Assembly (NCBI GenBank): GCA_963682055.1
Contig: OY821747.1
Location: 33,478,126 to 33,542,125, forward strand
Reading direction: 5' to 3'
Source: Primula veris
Lineage: Eukaryota > Streptophyta > Magnoliopsida > Ericales > Primulaceae
Length of the DNA stretch: 64,000 nucleotides
The position numbers were made by a program, and so were the translations under genes. The stretch's first letter is position 1. Every line of letters starts with the position of its first letter. The notes beneath the pieces are model-generated. The model had not been told where the DNA came from, did no database searches, and saw only the letters and a program-made list of their open reading frames with translations. Positions 18,177-31,796 of this stretch are shown here, piece after piece.

Positions 18177-19516
18177 CCGGCTTTGCATAAGCTTGCTTAT
18201 TTTAACTTGGAAAAATAAAAGCTAAGTTAATCAAGCTGAATTTTTTTCTTAACCTCAGTAAACACACTTCAAGAAAAAGTTCATTTAGCATCATAAAACT
18301 TTTTGAGTTATGTTGCTAAATTAGTTGTGGCTAAATTTTAGCAACAGGTTGGCAACAAATAACAACATAATTTGTTGTTAAACTAAAATTTAGCCACAAC
18401 CACTTTAGCAACATAACCGAAAAAAGTTTATGATGCTAAATGAACTTTTTATTGTGGTGACAATACTTCTTGCGCACCAACATTATGTTTAGCTTATTTG
18501 CATAATTTCTACGACCACACCTTCTAATGTGTCTCATCTTTCGACTCATTCATTCCAGGTCATAATGATAACATGTACTCAACTTACAGGACTTGGTGTA
18601 GCAAAGGAAAAAAAACCAAAGCCATTAACATAATAGTACCCTTGGTATCTCACCCAACATGTTCCCCATGACCTTGAGAGTTGATAGAACATAACATTTC
18701 TTTGAATTGAGTGAATAAATTAACATTAGTCCCCTATGAAGCATTCCCCATAAAATATCTCACATAATTATTAAAGGACTGACTCATGCATAAAATCACG
18801 TCAATTTGAATTTCGACAGAAAAACCTTCACAAGTTCCCCGTGAATCAACACAAGAGGCTAGGTATAGCTTGGATTGGGTGTTTGACGAAGGTTAAATTA
18901 GATTGGCATAGGAAAAGGAGGGTATAACTTTTGTCAGCAAAGCACAACATTTTTCCTCAAGAAGAAAAATGTCAGCGAAATATATCGGACAAAAGGTTCT
19001 TTCGTATGCCAATTTAACCTTCATCAACAACCTAAACCAAGTGATACCTTGCCTCCTGTGTTGACTCACAGAAAGCTTGTGAAGGTTTTTCTATCAAAAT
19101 TTAAAATGACGCAGATTTTTTTCATGAGTCAGCACGTGAATAGTTATATCAGATATTTTACGTGGATGCTTCGTATGAAACCAATACTAATTTATTCATG
19201 CACTTCATTGGAAGTTATGTTCTATGAACTTAAGGTCTTGGGGAACGTGTTTGGTGAGATACCAAGGGTACTATTATGTTAAACGGCTTTGTTTTTTTCC
19301 CCTTTGGTACACCAAGTCCCGTAAGTTGAGGACATGTTACCGTTATGACCTGGAATAAATGAGACCAGATGAGACACATTAGAAGGTGTTTGTAGAAATT
19401 ATGCAAATAAACTAAACATAACGTTGGTGCTCAAGAATATTGTTGCTGAGGTTAATGAAAAAGTTCAACCTGAATAGCTATGCTTTTATAAAATAAGCTA
19501 GCTTATGCAAAGCCCG
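18177..19516. mobile_element. Extended foldback palindrome, U2
   Basis: Same structure as U1; shares with U1 only the word GTGTAGCAAAGG in the left arm (others have GTGTACCAAAGG). Confidence 0.85.
18265..18459. mobile_element. CACTA-type MITE, U2
   Basis: ACA duplication at 18262-18264 and 18460-18462; AAAAAAGTTTATGATG variant in the right half, shared with U3. Confidence 0.85.
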
Positions 19517-22500
19517 ATATAAATTTTGATTGGATGATCAAGATTTTATTCTCGAAAGGGGTTGGTTGTTGTCATATGACCTGAAAGTTACAGGTTGGAA
19601 TCATGGAAGAAGTCTATTGCAGAAAAGCATGGAAATGTTGTCTACATTGACCTAAATTTGCTTGACCTATCCTCTAGAAAAAAAAACATAACTCTCTCTC
19701 TCTCAAATCTCTCCCTCTTTAGTCTAAACCCTAGACACTGCCTGCCTAGGGGTGGGAGTTGTGCTTCGGCGCTCTTATACCCCTGGCTCCATACTGTAAT
19801 ACTCTATCACTATTCTACGAAGGAATCCGTTTTTTTTCGAATTCACCTAATTTTTATCCCCCTCTTAATTTTCTGCACTTTTACGGTGAGCTCCTCTTTT
19901 TCTGTGAGGAGTAGATTTGATCCTCCCCACCTTGTCGATCTCGTACTAACCTTAGCCGTAAGATTTATTCTGGATCGGGTTTTATAATAGGGTACTCAAG
20001 GTTGGATCTGACAGATCAGATTTTGGTGTGTTGTGACTCTCCACGAAGCCCCGCGGGTTTTCTCCAAACAAATGTACTGATTTGTTGCACTGCTAAGTGG
20101 AAGAACAAAATTTTCATTCATACAAAAGAAAAGGTAACATCAAGATTTTAGTTTCAAACAAAGGACCGTTGATCTTGTGATCAAAAATCAGAAAATTTTA
20201 AAAAAAAGTCTTCTTGGCTGATTATGGGGTTTTTAACTCAACAACAACAAGAATATTCTCAATTGATGCCACACGATGTGGAAAAGAAGTGCGTACAAGG
20301 CCAGATGAAAGTCTGAATAATTATTATTTTTTTCTTAGCACTAGAAGTTTTTATTTACAGTTTTCGTTGTTTTAAGTTAATTTCGGATGTAATAAGGTTG
20401 TTTTGACCATTCATTATCAACGAAATAGTTGGTTCTACACCTTCTACACCTCCGCATATAAGCGTTGAGCGTTATCAAACTTGATATGAGCAACTCAATG
20501 TAAATTATTACTATACTTGATATTATTACTACTCAGGTTTAGAAAAAAAGATTCAGCTTGATTAACTTAGGTTTTATTTTTCAAAGTTCAAATTAGCCAG
20601 CTAATGCAAATCCGTTCATACTTTTTGATTGGATAATCAAGATTTTTCTCCCGAAAGAAGTTGGTTGATGTCATGTCACCCAGAGGTTACGGGTTCGAGT
20701 GGTCGAAGAAGCCTCTTGCAGATATGTAACGATCCTGAGGGAAAAAAGAAAATTTGCAAAGGAGATAGACACTGCTGACAGTGGTCAAGAGAAGACAGAT
20801 GGTAACTCTAGTGAGTGCTACTTTGTTGAGAAATATCTCAAAAAACATGGAAATACAGGTGAGGGTTAGCCAGAGAGGAAGAAAGTCTGGTTAACGTTTT
20901 ATGCTTTAGAATAGGGCATTGCATGAGTGTTATACTTTGTCAAACCACTGCTTTGGGTGTTTGTAATTATGCTGCATGGGACCTGGTTAGCCTTATATGC
21001 TTTAGAATAGGGCATTGTATGGATTTGCCCTTAATTTTGTTGTTGTATATTTCTGTAGCGTTACATTTGTACTTGATTAAGACCGACAAAGTGTATTATT
21101 TTGTCGGATCTTATTCAGTTTTAGACTTCTTCAGTCTTGTGGAAGAGGTCTTTTTGGGGTTGTAGTTAATAACATGCTTAGTTTTCTTTTTATACTAAAT
21201 ATGGATGTCTTGGTTAAGATAAAATTAACTTTTGTCCTTTACACGTACTTCAGAACAAGTTAGCATAATTATACTTCGGGAAAGAAACATTACCTTATCT
21301 AGTAAATCACTTATCTGCTTGAAAAATATGCCTTTGTCTGATCTTCCGCTTCATCCTCGTTTGTAACTTCTGCCTCTTCTACACCAGCAGCCACAACTTT
21401 AAAGGTGGCAACTGTCACTCATTTCAAGAAAAAATATCTATTTAGTCAACAAGTAATTGCAGAATAAAAGGCTTATACAAACCTAACGTATGTTTTCCTA
21501 AATCTTTTCCGTTAAAAAAATCATTTCCATTTAAGGAAAACATTATGCAAAGATCTAAATAAGACACTACTCAAAAAAGGAAACAAGATATTTAACAAGG
21601 TCGATTACTGCCGGTCACGTCTTTTTTCATTACAGCGTTACGAGGAACAAATGGCATAAAGGGTATTAATCGTCATTTCCCCCGGTAACATAGATTGATA
21701 GATATTCCTACACTTTGATCTTACATTCAACTAGAAATATAATTCTACCTAATGATCTAAATCAAGTGTTAACCCAAAAACATCAGCTTGTTTATTATTA
21801 TTTTTTACTCATTTTGCAAAAGGTTTTTAGTTGGTCAATTCGAAATATGATTTCTTAAAAAAAACTTATCTAAATTCTTTGAAAAAAAGACCTTTAAAAG
21901 TATATTTAAATATTCCAATTATCCAAAAAAGTACAAAACAGTTAAAATTGAATGTAGCATTTAACTAGAGAGATTTAACCTAGACTGATGATCTAAATCA
22001 TGGTTCAACAATTTGATTAGATAGTTTTGTTTCTGTTTCTAAGATCATTTTTTTTTCTTGTTTAATTATTGATATTAAACTTTCTTGTACAAAGCTATCC
22101 TCTTAAAAAATCGTCCAGATCATCAGACAAATCCTTTTCCTTTTAGGTAATAGGTAGGGATTAAAACATGACAAGGAATAAGTGACGAGTGCGGCGGAAA
22201 AAAGAAAACAAAAACATATTCTCGAAAATGCATGACAAAAAAATCCGGTACTTGCATAAGTAACAAAGTGATTGTACATGATGAAAACATTAAGCAAATA
22301 TTTAAATGAGTAACTCATCACTACACTAAAAAGCAAACAAGTCTAGATATTTAACAAGCTCGATCATTTTCGGTCACGTATTTTTTGCATGCGGGGTTGT
22401 TGGGTAAAAATGGCATAAAAAGTTTTGATCGTAATTCCTACCTGTATTTAAATAAAACCTTAAATGGTAAATATTATTAATTAGTAAAATTAAAGTACAA

Positions 22501-23693
22501 AAATTTGGGTTAGAGAAATTTAATCTAAGCTAATGATCTAATTGAAGATCAGGTTGTTTAGTTACTTTTCACTCAATATGCAAGAGATTTGGTATTAAAA
22601 AAAAACCATTAAATTATTAAATGGGAACTTATTAATACGACCTATCCAAAACAAAACAAAAAAAAAGTACAAAATGGTGAAAATTGAATCTAATGATTAA
22701 CTAGCGAAAGACTCATGATCTAGATCAAGGATTCAACAATCATCTCATTTATAATAAGAACAGATCTTTTATTTAGTTATCAAACTTTCAATTCGGAAAA
22801 TATTTTGTTGGTTATTTCAAAGCAAAGATTTTGATCGTACCTAAAGCAAGAATAGATATACAAGTAAAAAAAGGGAAAAAAAAGGAATAAAACCCTAGTT
22901 TGAATACTGGAGATGGAGGAGGTATTGATAAATAAGAAACCCTAATTTTATAAGAAGATATAAAAAAATAAGGTTGATGTAGAGACTTTATTGGGAAAAC
23001 CTAGTCTGACCAGTTTATATAGACGTGTGTAATCTATTTTGGGAAAATCCCATTCAAGTAATGTAGAGACTTTATTGGGAAAAAAAATGCTACTCCGTGC
23101 TATTAACTTTTTTTTTTGCCCAAACCAAACCTTATTGGTGGCTACTGACAGCCCAGCAGCACCGTGATAAAAATATCTACTAAAAGCATAGTGTAATCGA
23201 ACCACTAAAATTAATCATTGTATTAAGATAAAAACTGAAAACTAAAATTACTAATCAATGCTACAAAAATACAAATTTCGAACTAGCAATCTAGCCTCTC
23301 ATACTCAAATAAGTGGCCACCCAATCGGTACCAAATGATTAGCTACTGTGGAGACAAACAGTACACATCATCTCAAATATCATGAACTCCTACCCAAAAG
23401 AATATCATCAACGATTTGTACCGGCTATCAAACTAACCATTCAAACACCGTATTAAAGCAAACCACCGAAATTAAAGCTTTTAAGGCCTCAAAATCAATA
23501 ATCCAACTTCCATTAGCCACAATAGTAATTACAAAACAAGCAAATCTATAGAAAGAAAATTAATAACTTGTTTTTCCATTAGATACAAACACAAAGTTAA
23601 CAGTTCTACGATTGTTGATTTATTATATTCACTCAATCAATATTTATAATATTTATAAAAATATCAACTTTATTTTCCCGGATTATATACATA

Positions 23694-23741
23694 CTAGTAA
23701 TCGTGCCCCACGCGTTGCGTGTGCGATACGCAATGCAATTA
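23694..23741 (-). mobile_element. Helitron-type 3' terminus (U3)
   Basis: Identical by eye to the U2 copy. Confidence 0.5.
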
Positions 23742-23820
23742 AAATATAGAAAATAAGTTAATTTATGGGACTAATGTTAATTTATATGGACTAATGTTAA
23801 TTTATTCATGGGACTAATGT

Positions 23821-25160
23821 CCGGCTTTGCATAAGCTTGCTTATTTTAACTTGGAAAAATAAAAGCTAAGTTAATCAAGCTGAATTTTTTTCTTAACCTC
23901 AGTAAACACACTTCAAGAAAAAGTTCATTTAGCATCATAAAACTTTTTGAGTTATGTTGCTAAATTAGTTGTGGCTAAATTTTAGCAACAGGTTGGCAAC
24001 AAATAACAACATAATTTGTTGTTAAACTAAAATTTAGCCACAACCACTTTAGCAACATAACCGAAAAAAGTTTATGATGCTAAATGAACTTTTTATTGTG
24101 GTGACAATACTTCTTGCGCACCAACATTATGTTTAGCTTATTTGCATAATTTCTACGACCACACCTTCTAATGTGTCTCATCTTTCGACTCATTCATTCC
24201 AGGTCATAATGATAACATGTACTCAACTTACAGGACTTGGTGTACCAAAGGAAAAAAAACCAAAGCCATTAACATAATAGTACCCTTGGTATCTCACCCA
24301 ACATGTTCCCCATGACCTTGAGAGTTGATAGAACATAACATTTCTTTGAATTGAGTGAATAAATTAACATTAGTCCCCTATGAAGCATTCCCCATAAAAT
24401 ATCTCACATAATTATTAAAGGACTGACTCATGCATAAAATCACGTCAATTTGAATTTCGACAGAAAAACCTTCACAAGTTCCCCGTGAATCAACACAAGA
24501 GGCTAGGTATAGCTTGGATTGGGTGTTTGACGAAGGTTAAATTAGATTGGCATAGGAAAAGGAGGGTATAACTTTTGTCAGCAAAGCACAACATTTTTCC
24601 TCAAGAAGAAAAATGTCAGCGAAATATATCGGACAAAAGGTTCTTTCGTATGCCAATTTAACCTTCATCAACAACCTAAACCAAGTGATACCTTGCCTCC
24701 TGTGTTGACTCACAGAAAGCTTGTGAAGGTTTTTCTATCAAAATTTAAAATGACGCAGATTTTTTTCATGAGTCAGCACGTGAATAGTTATATCAGATAT
24801 TTTACGTGGATGCTTCGTATGAAACCAATACTAATTTATTCATGCACTTCATTGGAAGTTATGTTATATGAACTTAAGGTCTTGGGGAACGTGTTTGGTG
24901 AGATACCAAGGGTACTATTATGTTAAACGGCTTTGTTTTTTTCCCCTTTGGTACACCAAGTCCCGTAAGTTGAGGACATGTTACCGTTATGACCTGGAAT
25001 AAATGAGACCAGATGAGACACATTAGAAGGTGTTTGTAGAAATTATGCAAATAAACTAAACATAACGTTGGTGCTCAAGAATATTGTTGTTGAGGTTAAT
25101 GAAAAAGTTCAACCTGAATAGCTATGCTTTTATAAAATAAGCTAGCTTATGCAAAGCCCG
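23821..25160. mobile_element. Extended foldback palindrome, U3
   Basis: Right arm has TTATATGAAC where U1, U2, U5 and U6 have TTCTATGAAC; also a private T in the empty-site region. Confidence 0.85.
23909..24103. mobile_element. CACTA-type MITE, U3
   Basis: ACA duplication at 23906-23908 and 24104-24106; matches U2. Confidence 0.85.
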
Positions 25161-28100
25161 ATATAAATTTTGATTGGATGATCAAGATTTTATTCTCGAA
25201 AGGGGTTGGTTGTTGTCATATGACCTGAAAGTTACAGGTTGGAATCATGGAAGAAGTCTATTGCAGAAAAGCATGGAAATGTTGTCTACATTGACCTAAA
25301 TTTGCTTGACCTATCCTCTAGAAAAAAAAAACATAACTCTCTCTCTCTCAAATCTCTCCCTCTTTAGTCTAAACCCTAGACACTGCCTGCCTAGGGGTGG
25401 GAGTTGTGCTTCGGCGCCCTTATACCCCTGGCTCCATACTGTAATACTCTATCACTATTCTACGAAGGAATCCGTTTTTTTTCGAATTCACCTAATTTTT
25501 ATCCCCCTCTTAATTTTCTGCACTTTTACGGTGAGCTCCTCTTTTTCTGTGAGGAGTAGATTTGATCCTCCCCACCTTGTCGATCTCGTACTAACCTTAG
25601 CCGTAAGATTTATTCTGGATCGGGTTTTATAATAGGGTACTCAAGGTTGGATCTGACAGATCAGATTTTGGTGTGTTGTGACTCTCCACGAAGCCCCGCG
25701 GGTTTTTTCCAAACAAATGTACTGATTTGTTGCACTGCTAAGTGGAAGAACAAAATTTTCATTCATACAAAAGAAAAGGTAACATCAAGATTTTAGTTTC
25801 AAACAAAGGACCGTTGATCTTGTGATCAAAAATCAGAAAATTTTAAAAAAAAGTCTTCTTGGCTGATTATGGGGTTTTTAACTCAACAACAACAGGAATA
25901 TTCTCAATTGATGCCACACGATGTGGAAAAGAAGTGCGTACAAGGCCAGATGAAAGTCTGAATAATTATTATTTTTTTCTTAGCACTAGAAGTTTTTATT
26001 TACAGTTTTCGTTGTTTTAAGTTAATTTCGGATGTAATAAGGTTGTTTTGACCATTCATTATCAACGAAATAGTTGGTTCTACACCTTCTACACCTCCGC
26101 ATATAAGCGTTGAGCGTTATCAAACTTGATATGAGCAACTCAATGTAAATTATTACTATACTTGATATTATTACTACTCAGGTTTAGAAAAAAAAGATTC
26201 AGCTTGATTAACTTAGGTTTTATTTTTCAAAGTTCAAATTAGCCAGCTAATGCAAATCCGTTCATACTTTTTGATTGGATAATCAAGATTTTTCTCCCGA
26301 AAGAAGTTGGTTGATGTCATGTCACCCAGAGGTTACGGGTTCGAGTGGTCGAAGAAGCCTCTTGCAGATATGTAACGATCCTGAGGGAAAAAAGAAAATT
26401 TGCAAAGGAGATAGACACTGCTGACAGTGGTCAAGAGAAGACAGATGGTAACTCTAGTGAGTGCTACTTTGTTGAGAAATATCTCAAAAAACATGGAAAT
26501 ACAGGTGAGGGTTAGCCAGAGAGGAAGAAAGTCTGGTTAACGTTTTATGCTTTAGAATAGGGCATTGCATGAGTGTTATACTTTGTCAAACCACTGCTTT
26601 GGGTGTTTGTAATTATGCTGCATGGGACCTGGTTAGCCTTATATGCTTTAGAATAGGGCATTGTATGGATTTGCCCTTAATTTTGTTGTTGTATATTTCT
26701 GTAGCGTTACATTTGTACTTGATTAAGACCGACAAAGTGTATTATTTTGTCGGATCTTATTCAGTTTTAGACTTCTTCAGTCTTGTGGAAGAGGTCTTTT
26801 TGGGGTTGTAGTTAATAACATGCGTAGTTTTCTTTTTATACTAAATATGGATGTCTTGGTTAAGATAAAATTAACTTTTGTCCTTTACACGTACTTCAGA
26901 ACAAGTTAGCATAATTATACTTCGGGAAAGAAACATTACCTTATCTAGTAAATCACTTATCTGCTTGAAAAATATGCCTTTGTCTGATCTTCCGCTTCAT
27001 CCTCGTTTGTAACTTCTGCCTCTTCTACACCAGCAACCACAACTTTAAAGGTGGCAACTGTCACTCATTTCAAGAAAAAATATCTATTTAGTCAACAAGT
27101 AATTGCAGAATAAAAAGCTTATACAAACCTAACGTATGTTTTCCTAAATCTTTTCCGTTAAAAAAATCATTTCCATTTAAGGAAAACATTATGCAAAGAT
27201 CTAAATAAGACACTACTCAAAAAAGGAAACAAGATATTTAACAAGGTCGATCACTGCCGGTCACGTCTTTTTTCATTACAGCGTTACGAGGAACAAATGG
27301 CATAAAGGGTATTAATCGTCATTTCCCCCGGTAACATAGATTGATAGATATTCCTACACTTTGATCTTACATTCAACTAGAAATATAATTCTACCTAATG
27401 ATCTAAATCAAGTGTTAACCCAAAAACATCAGCTTGTTTATTATTATTTTTTACTCATTTTGCAAAAGGTTTTTAGTTGGTCAATTCGAAATATGATTTC
27501 TTAAAAAAAACTTATCTAAATTCTTTGAAAAAAAGACCTTTAAAAGTATATTTAAATATTCCAATTATCCAAAAAAGTACAAAACATTTAAAATTGAATG
27601 TAGCATTTAACTAGAGAGATTTAACCTAGACTGATGATCTAAATCATGGTTCAACAATTTGATTAGATAGTTTTGTTTCTGTTTCTAAGATCATTTTTTT
27701 TTCTTGTTTAATTATTGATATTAAACTTTCTTGTACAAAGCTATCCTCTTAAAAAATCGTCCAGATCATCAGACAAATCCTTTTCCTTTTAGGTAATAGG
27801 TAGGGATTAAAACATGACAAGGAATAAGTGAAGACTGCAGCGGAAAAAAGAAAACAAAAACATATTCTCGAAAATGCATGACAAAAAAATCCGGTACTTG
27901 CATAAGTAACAAAGTGACTGTACATGATGAAAACATTGAGCAAATATTTAAATGAGCAACTCATCACTACATGAAAAAGCAAACAAGTCTAGATATTTAG
28001 CAAGGTCGATCATTTTCGGTCACGTATTTTTTGCATGTGGAGTTGTTGGGTAAAAATGGCATAAAAAGTTTTGATCGTAATTCCTACCCGTATTTAAATA

Positions 28101-30336
28101 AAACCTTAAATGGTAAATATTATTAATTAGTAAAATTAAAGTACAAAAATTTGGGTTAGAGAAATTTAATCTAAGCTAATGATCTAATTGAAGATCAGGT
28201 TGTTTAGTTACTTTTCACACAATTTGCAAGAGATTTGGTATAAAAAAACCCATTAAAGTATTAAATGGGAACTTATTAATAAGACCTATCCAAAACAAAG
28301 CAAAAAAAAAGTACAAAATGGTGAAATTGTAAATTTAGGGTTTAACTAGAGAAAGGCTGATGGTCAAGATCAAGGATTCAACAATCAGCTCATTTCCTAT
28401 AAGAACAGATTTTTCATTTATCTATTAAACTTTCATTTTACAAAATATTTCGTCGGTTATTTCAAAGAGAAGAGTTTGATCGTCTCTAAAATCAGGAATA
28501 AGTATACAAGTAAAAAAAATGGAATAAGGGTAGAGAAAAACCTAGTTTGAATCCTGGAGATGGAGGAGGCATTGCTGAATAACTGCTGTATAGATATTTA
28601 ACAAGGTCGATCATTGTCGGTTACGTAATTTTTGCATGCGGGGTTACGGGGGGAAATGGCATAAAGATTGTTAATAATAATTCCTAACCATATTATAAAA
28701 ACCCTAAATTATAATCATTATTAATTAGCAAGAAAAAAAGTACAAAACTTTGAGTTAGAGAAATTTAATCTAAGCTAATGATCTAAATCAAGATCAGCTT
28801 GTTAATTTTCTTTTTCACTCTCAATTCGCAAGAGACTTGGTCCAACAAAAACTTTAAAAACATTAAATGGGAACTTGTTAATAAGAACTATCCAGAACAA
28901 AACAAAAAAAAAAAAAAGAGTACAAAATGGTGAAAATTAAATCCAGCGTTTAACTAGAGAAAGACTCATGATCCAGATCAAGGATTCAACAATCAGCTCA
29001 TTTCTAATAAGAACAGATTTTTAATTTAATTATTAAACCTTCAATTAGGAAAATTTTCGTTGGTTATTTCAAAGCAAAGATTTTTATCGTCCCTTAAATC
29101 AAGAATAGATGTACAAGTATAAAAGAAACAAAAAAAAAAGGAGTAAAAGGGTAAAAAGAAAAAAAAATAGTTTTGAGTATAAGAAACCCTAATTTTATAA
29201 GAAGATATAAAAAAATGAGGCTGATGGTGGAAATAACGAGGAGTATGACCAGTAATAAATGGGAACTTGTTAATAAAAACTATCCAAAACAAAACAAACA
29301 AAAAAGTACAAAATGGTGAAAATTGAATCTAATGATTAACTAGCGAAAGACTCATGATCTAGATCAAGGATTCAACAATCATCTCATTTATAATAAGAAC
29401 AGATCTTTTATTTAGTTATCAAACTTTCAATTCGGAAAATATTTTGTTGGTTATTTCAAAGCAAAGATTTTTATCGTACCTAAAGCAAGAATAGATATAT
29501 AAGTAAAAAAAAAGGGAAAAAAAAAGGAATAAAACCCTAGTTTGAATACTGGAGATGGAGGAGGTATTGATAAATAAGAAACCCTAATTTTATAAGAAGA
29601 TATAAAAAAATAAGGTTGATGTAGAGACTTTATTGGGAAAACCTAGTCTGACCAGTTTATATAGACGTGTGTAATCTATTTTGGGAAAATCCCATTCAAG
29701 TAATGTAGAGACTTTATTGGGAAAAAAAATGCTACTCCGTGCTATTAACTTTTTTTTTTTGCCCAAACCAAACCTTATTGGTGGCTACTGACAGCCCAGC
29801 AGCACCGTGTTAAAAATATCTACTAAAAGCATAGTGTAATCGAACCACTAAAATTAATCATTGTATTAAGATAAAAACTGAAAACTAAAATTACTAATCA
29901 ATGCTACAAAAATACAAATTTCGAACTAGCAATCTAGCCTCTCATACTCAAATAAGTGGCCACCCAATCGGTACCAAATGATTAGCTACTGTGGAGACAA
30001 ACAGTACACATCATCTCAAATATCATGAACTCCTACCCAAAAGAATATCATCAACGATTTGTACCGGCTATCAAACTAACCATTCAAACACCGTATTAAA
30101 GCAAACCACCGAAATTAAAGCTTTTAAGGCCTCAAAATCAATAATCCAACTTCCATTAGCCACAATAGTAATTACAAAACAAGCAAATCTATAGAAAGAA
30201 AATTAATAACTTGTTTTTCCATTAGATACAAACACAAAGTTAACAGTTCTACGATTGTTGATTTATTATATTCACTCAATCAATATTTATAATATTTATA
30301 AAAATATCAACTTTATTTTCCCGGATTATATACATA

Positions 30337-30384
30337 CTAGTAATCGTGCCCCACGCGTTGCGTGCGCGATACGCAATGCAATTA
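30337..30384 (-). mobile_element. Helitron-type 3' terminus (U4)
   Basis: GCGTGCGC version, as in U1 and U9. Confidence 0.5.
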
Positions 30385-30456
30385 AAATATAGAAAATAAG
30401 TTAATTTATGGGTTAATTTATATGGACTAATGTTAATTTATTCATGGGACTAATGT

Positions 30457-31796
30457 CCGGCTTTGCATAAGCTTGCTTATTTTAACTTGGAAAAATAAAA
30501 GCTAAGTTAATCAAGCTGAATTTTTTTCTTAACCTCAGTAAACACACTTCAAGAAAAAGTTCATTTAGCATCATAAAACTTTTTGAGTTATGTTGCTAAA
30601 TTAGTTGTGGCTAAATTTTAGCAACAGGTTGGCAACAAATAACAACATAATTTGTTGTTAAACTAAAATTTAGCCACAACCACTTTAGCAACATAACCGA
30701 AAAAAAATTATGATGCTAAATGAACTTTTTATTGTGGTGACAATACTTCTTGCGCACCAACATTATGTTTAGCTTATTTGCATAATTTCTACGACCACAC
30801 CTTCTAATGTGTCTCATCTTTCGACTCATTCATTCCAGGTCATAATGATAACATGTACTCAACTTACAGGACTTGGTGTACCAAAGGAAAAAAAACCAAA
30901 GCCATTAACATAATAGTACCCTTGGTATCTCACCCAACATGTTCCCCATGACCTTGAGAGTTGATAGAACATAACATTTCTTTGAATTGAGTGAATAAAT
31001 TAACATTAGTCCCCTATGAAGCATTCCCCATAAAATATCTCACATAATTATTAAAGGACTGACTCATGCATAAAATCACGTCAATTTGAATTTCGACAGA
31101 AAAACCTTCACAAGTTCCCCGTGAATCAACACAAGAGGCTAGGTATAGCTTGGATTGGGTGTTTGACGAAGGTTAAATTAGATTGGCATAGGAAAAGGAG
31201 GGTATAACTTTTGTCAGCAAAGCACAACATTTTTCCTCAAGAAGAAAAATGTCAGCGAAATATATCGGACAAAAGGTTCTTTCGTATGCCAATTTAACCT
31301 TCATCAACAACCTAAACCAAGTGATACCTTGCCTCCTGTGTTGACTCACAGAAAGCTTGTGAAGGTTTTTCTATCAAAATTTAAAATGACGCAGATTTTT
31401 TTCATGAGTCAGCACGTGAATAGTTATATCAGATATTTTACGTGGATGCTTCGTATGAAACCAATACTAATTTATTCATGCACTTCATTGGAAGTTATGT
31501 TATATGAACTTAAGGTCTTGGGGAACGTGTTTGGTGAGATACCAAGGGTACTATTATGTTAAACGGCTTTGTTTTTTTCCCCTTTGGTACACCAAGTCCC
31601 GTAAGTTGAGGACATGTTACCGTTATGACCTGGAATAAATGAGACCAGATGAGACACATTAGAAGGTGTTTGTAGAAATTATGCAAATAAACTAAACATA
31701 ACGTTGGTGCTCAAGAATATTGTTGCTGAGGTTAATGAAAAAGTTCAACCTGAATAGCTATGCTTTTATAAAATAAGCTAGCTTATGCAAAGCCCG
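30457..31796. mobile_element. Extended foldback palindrome, U4
   Basis: TTATATGAAC type in the right arm; MITE right half has CGAAAAAAAATTATG. Confidence 0.85.
30545..30739. mobile_element. CACTA-type MITE, U4
   Basis: ACA duplication intact; AAAAAAAATTATGATG in the right half, shared with U9. Confidence 0.85.

Larger units (their letters stand above)
18050..23693 (+). repeat. Unit U2 (short form, 5,644 bp; haplotype B)
   Basis: Subrepeat heads lie at 21586 and 22345 only; the third is missing and the unit is about 999 bp shorter than the others. From about 22180 it carries the private variants of U0 (GACGAGTGCGGCGG, CACTCAATATGC, AATACGACC), while upstream it resembles the other units, so a conversion or crossover boundary lies near 22150-22183. 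Exon-like junction after 20858. Mid-unit markers group it with U5-U8. Confidence 0.9.
23694..30336 (+). repeat. Unit U3 (long form; starts B, ends A)
   Basis: Exon-like junction after 26504; subrepeat heads 27232, 27991 and 28592. A private change, ATTGTTGTTGAGG for ATTGTTGCTGAGG, lies at the empty MITE site near 25085. The last 1.3 kb (from about 29040) is shared closely with the end of U8, including an 86-codon minus-strand frame variant seen only in these two. Confidence 0.9.
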
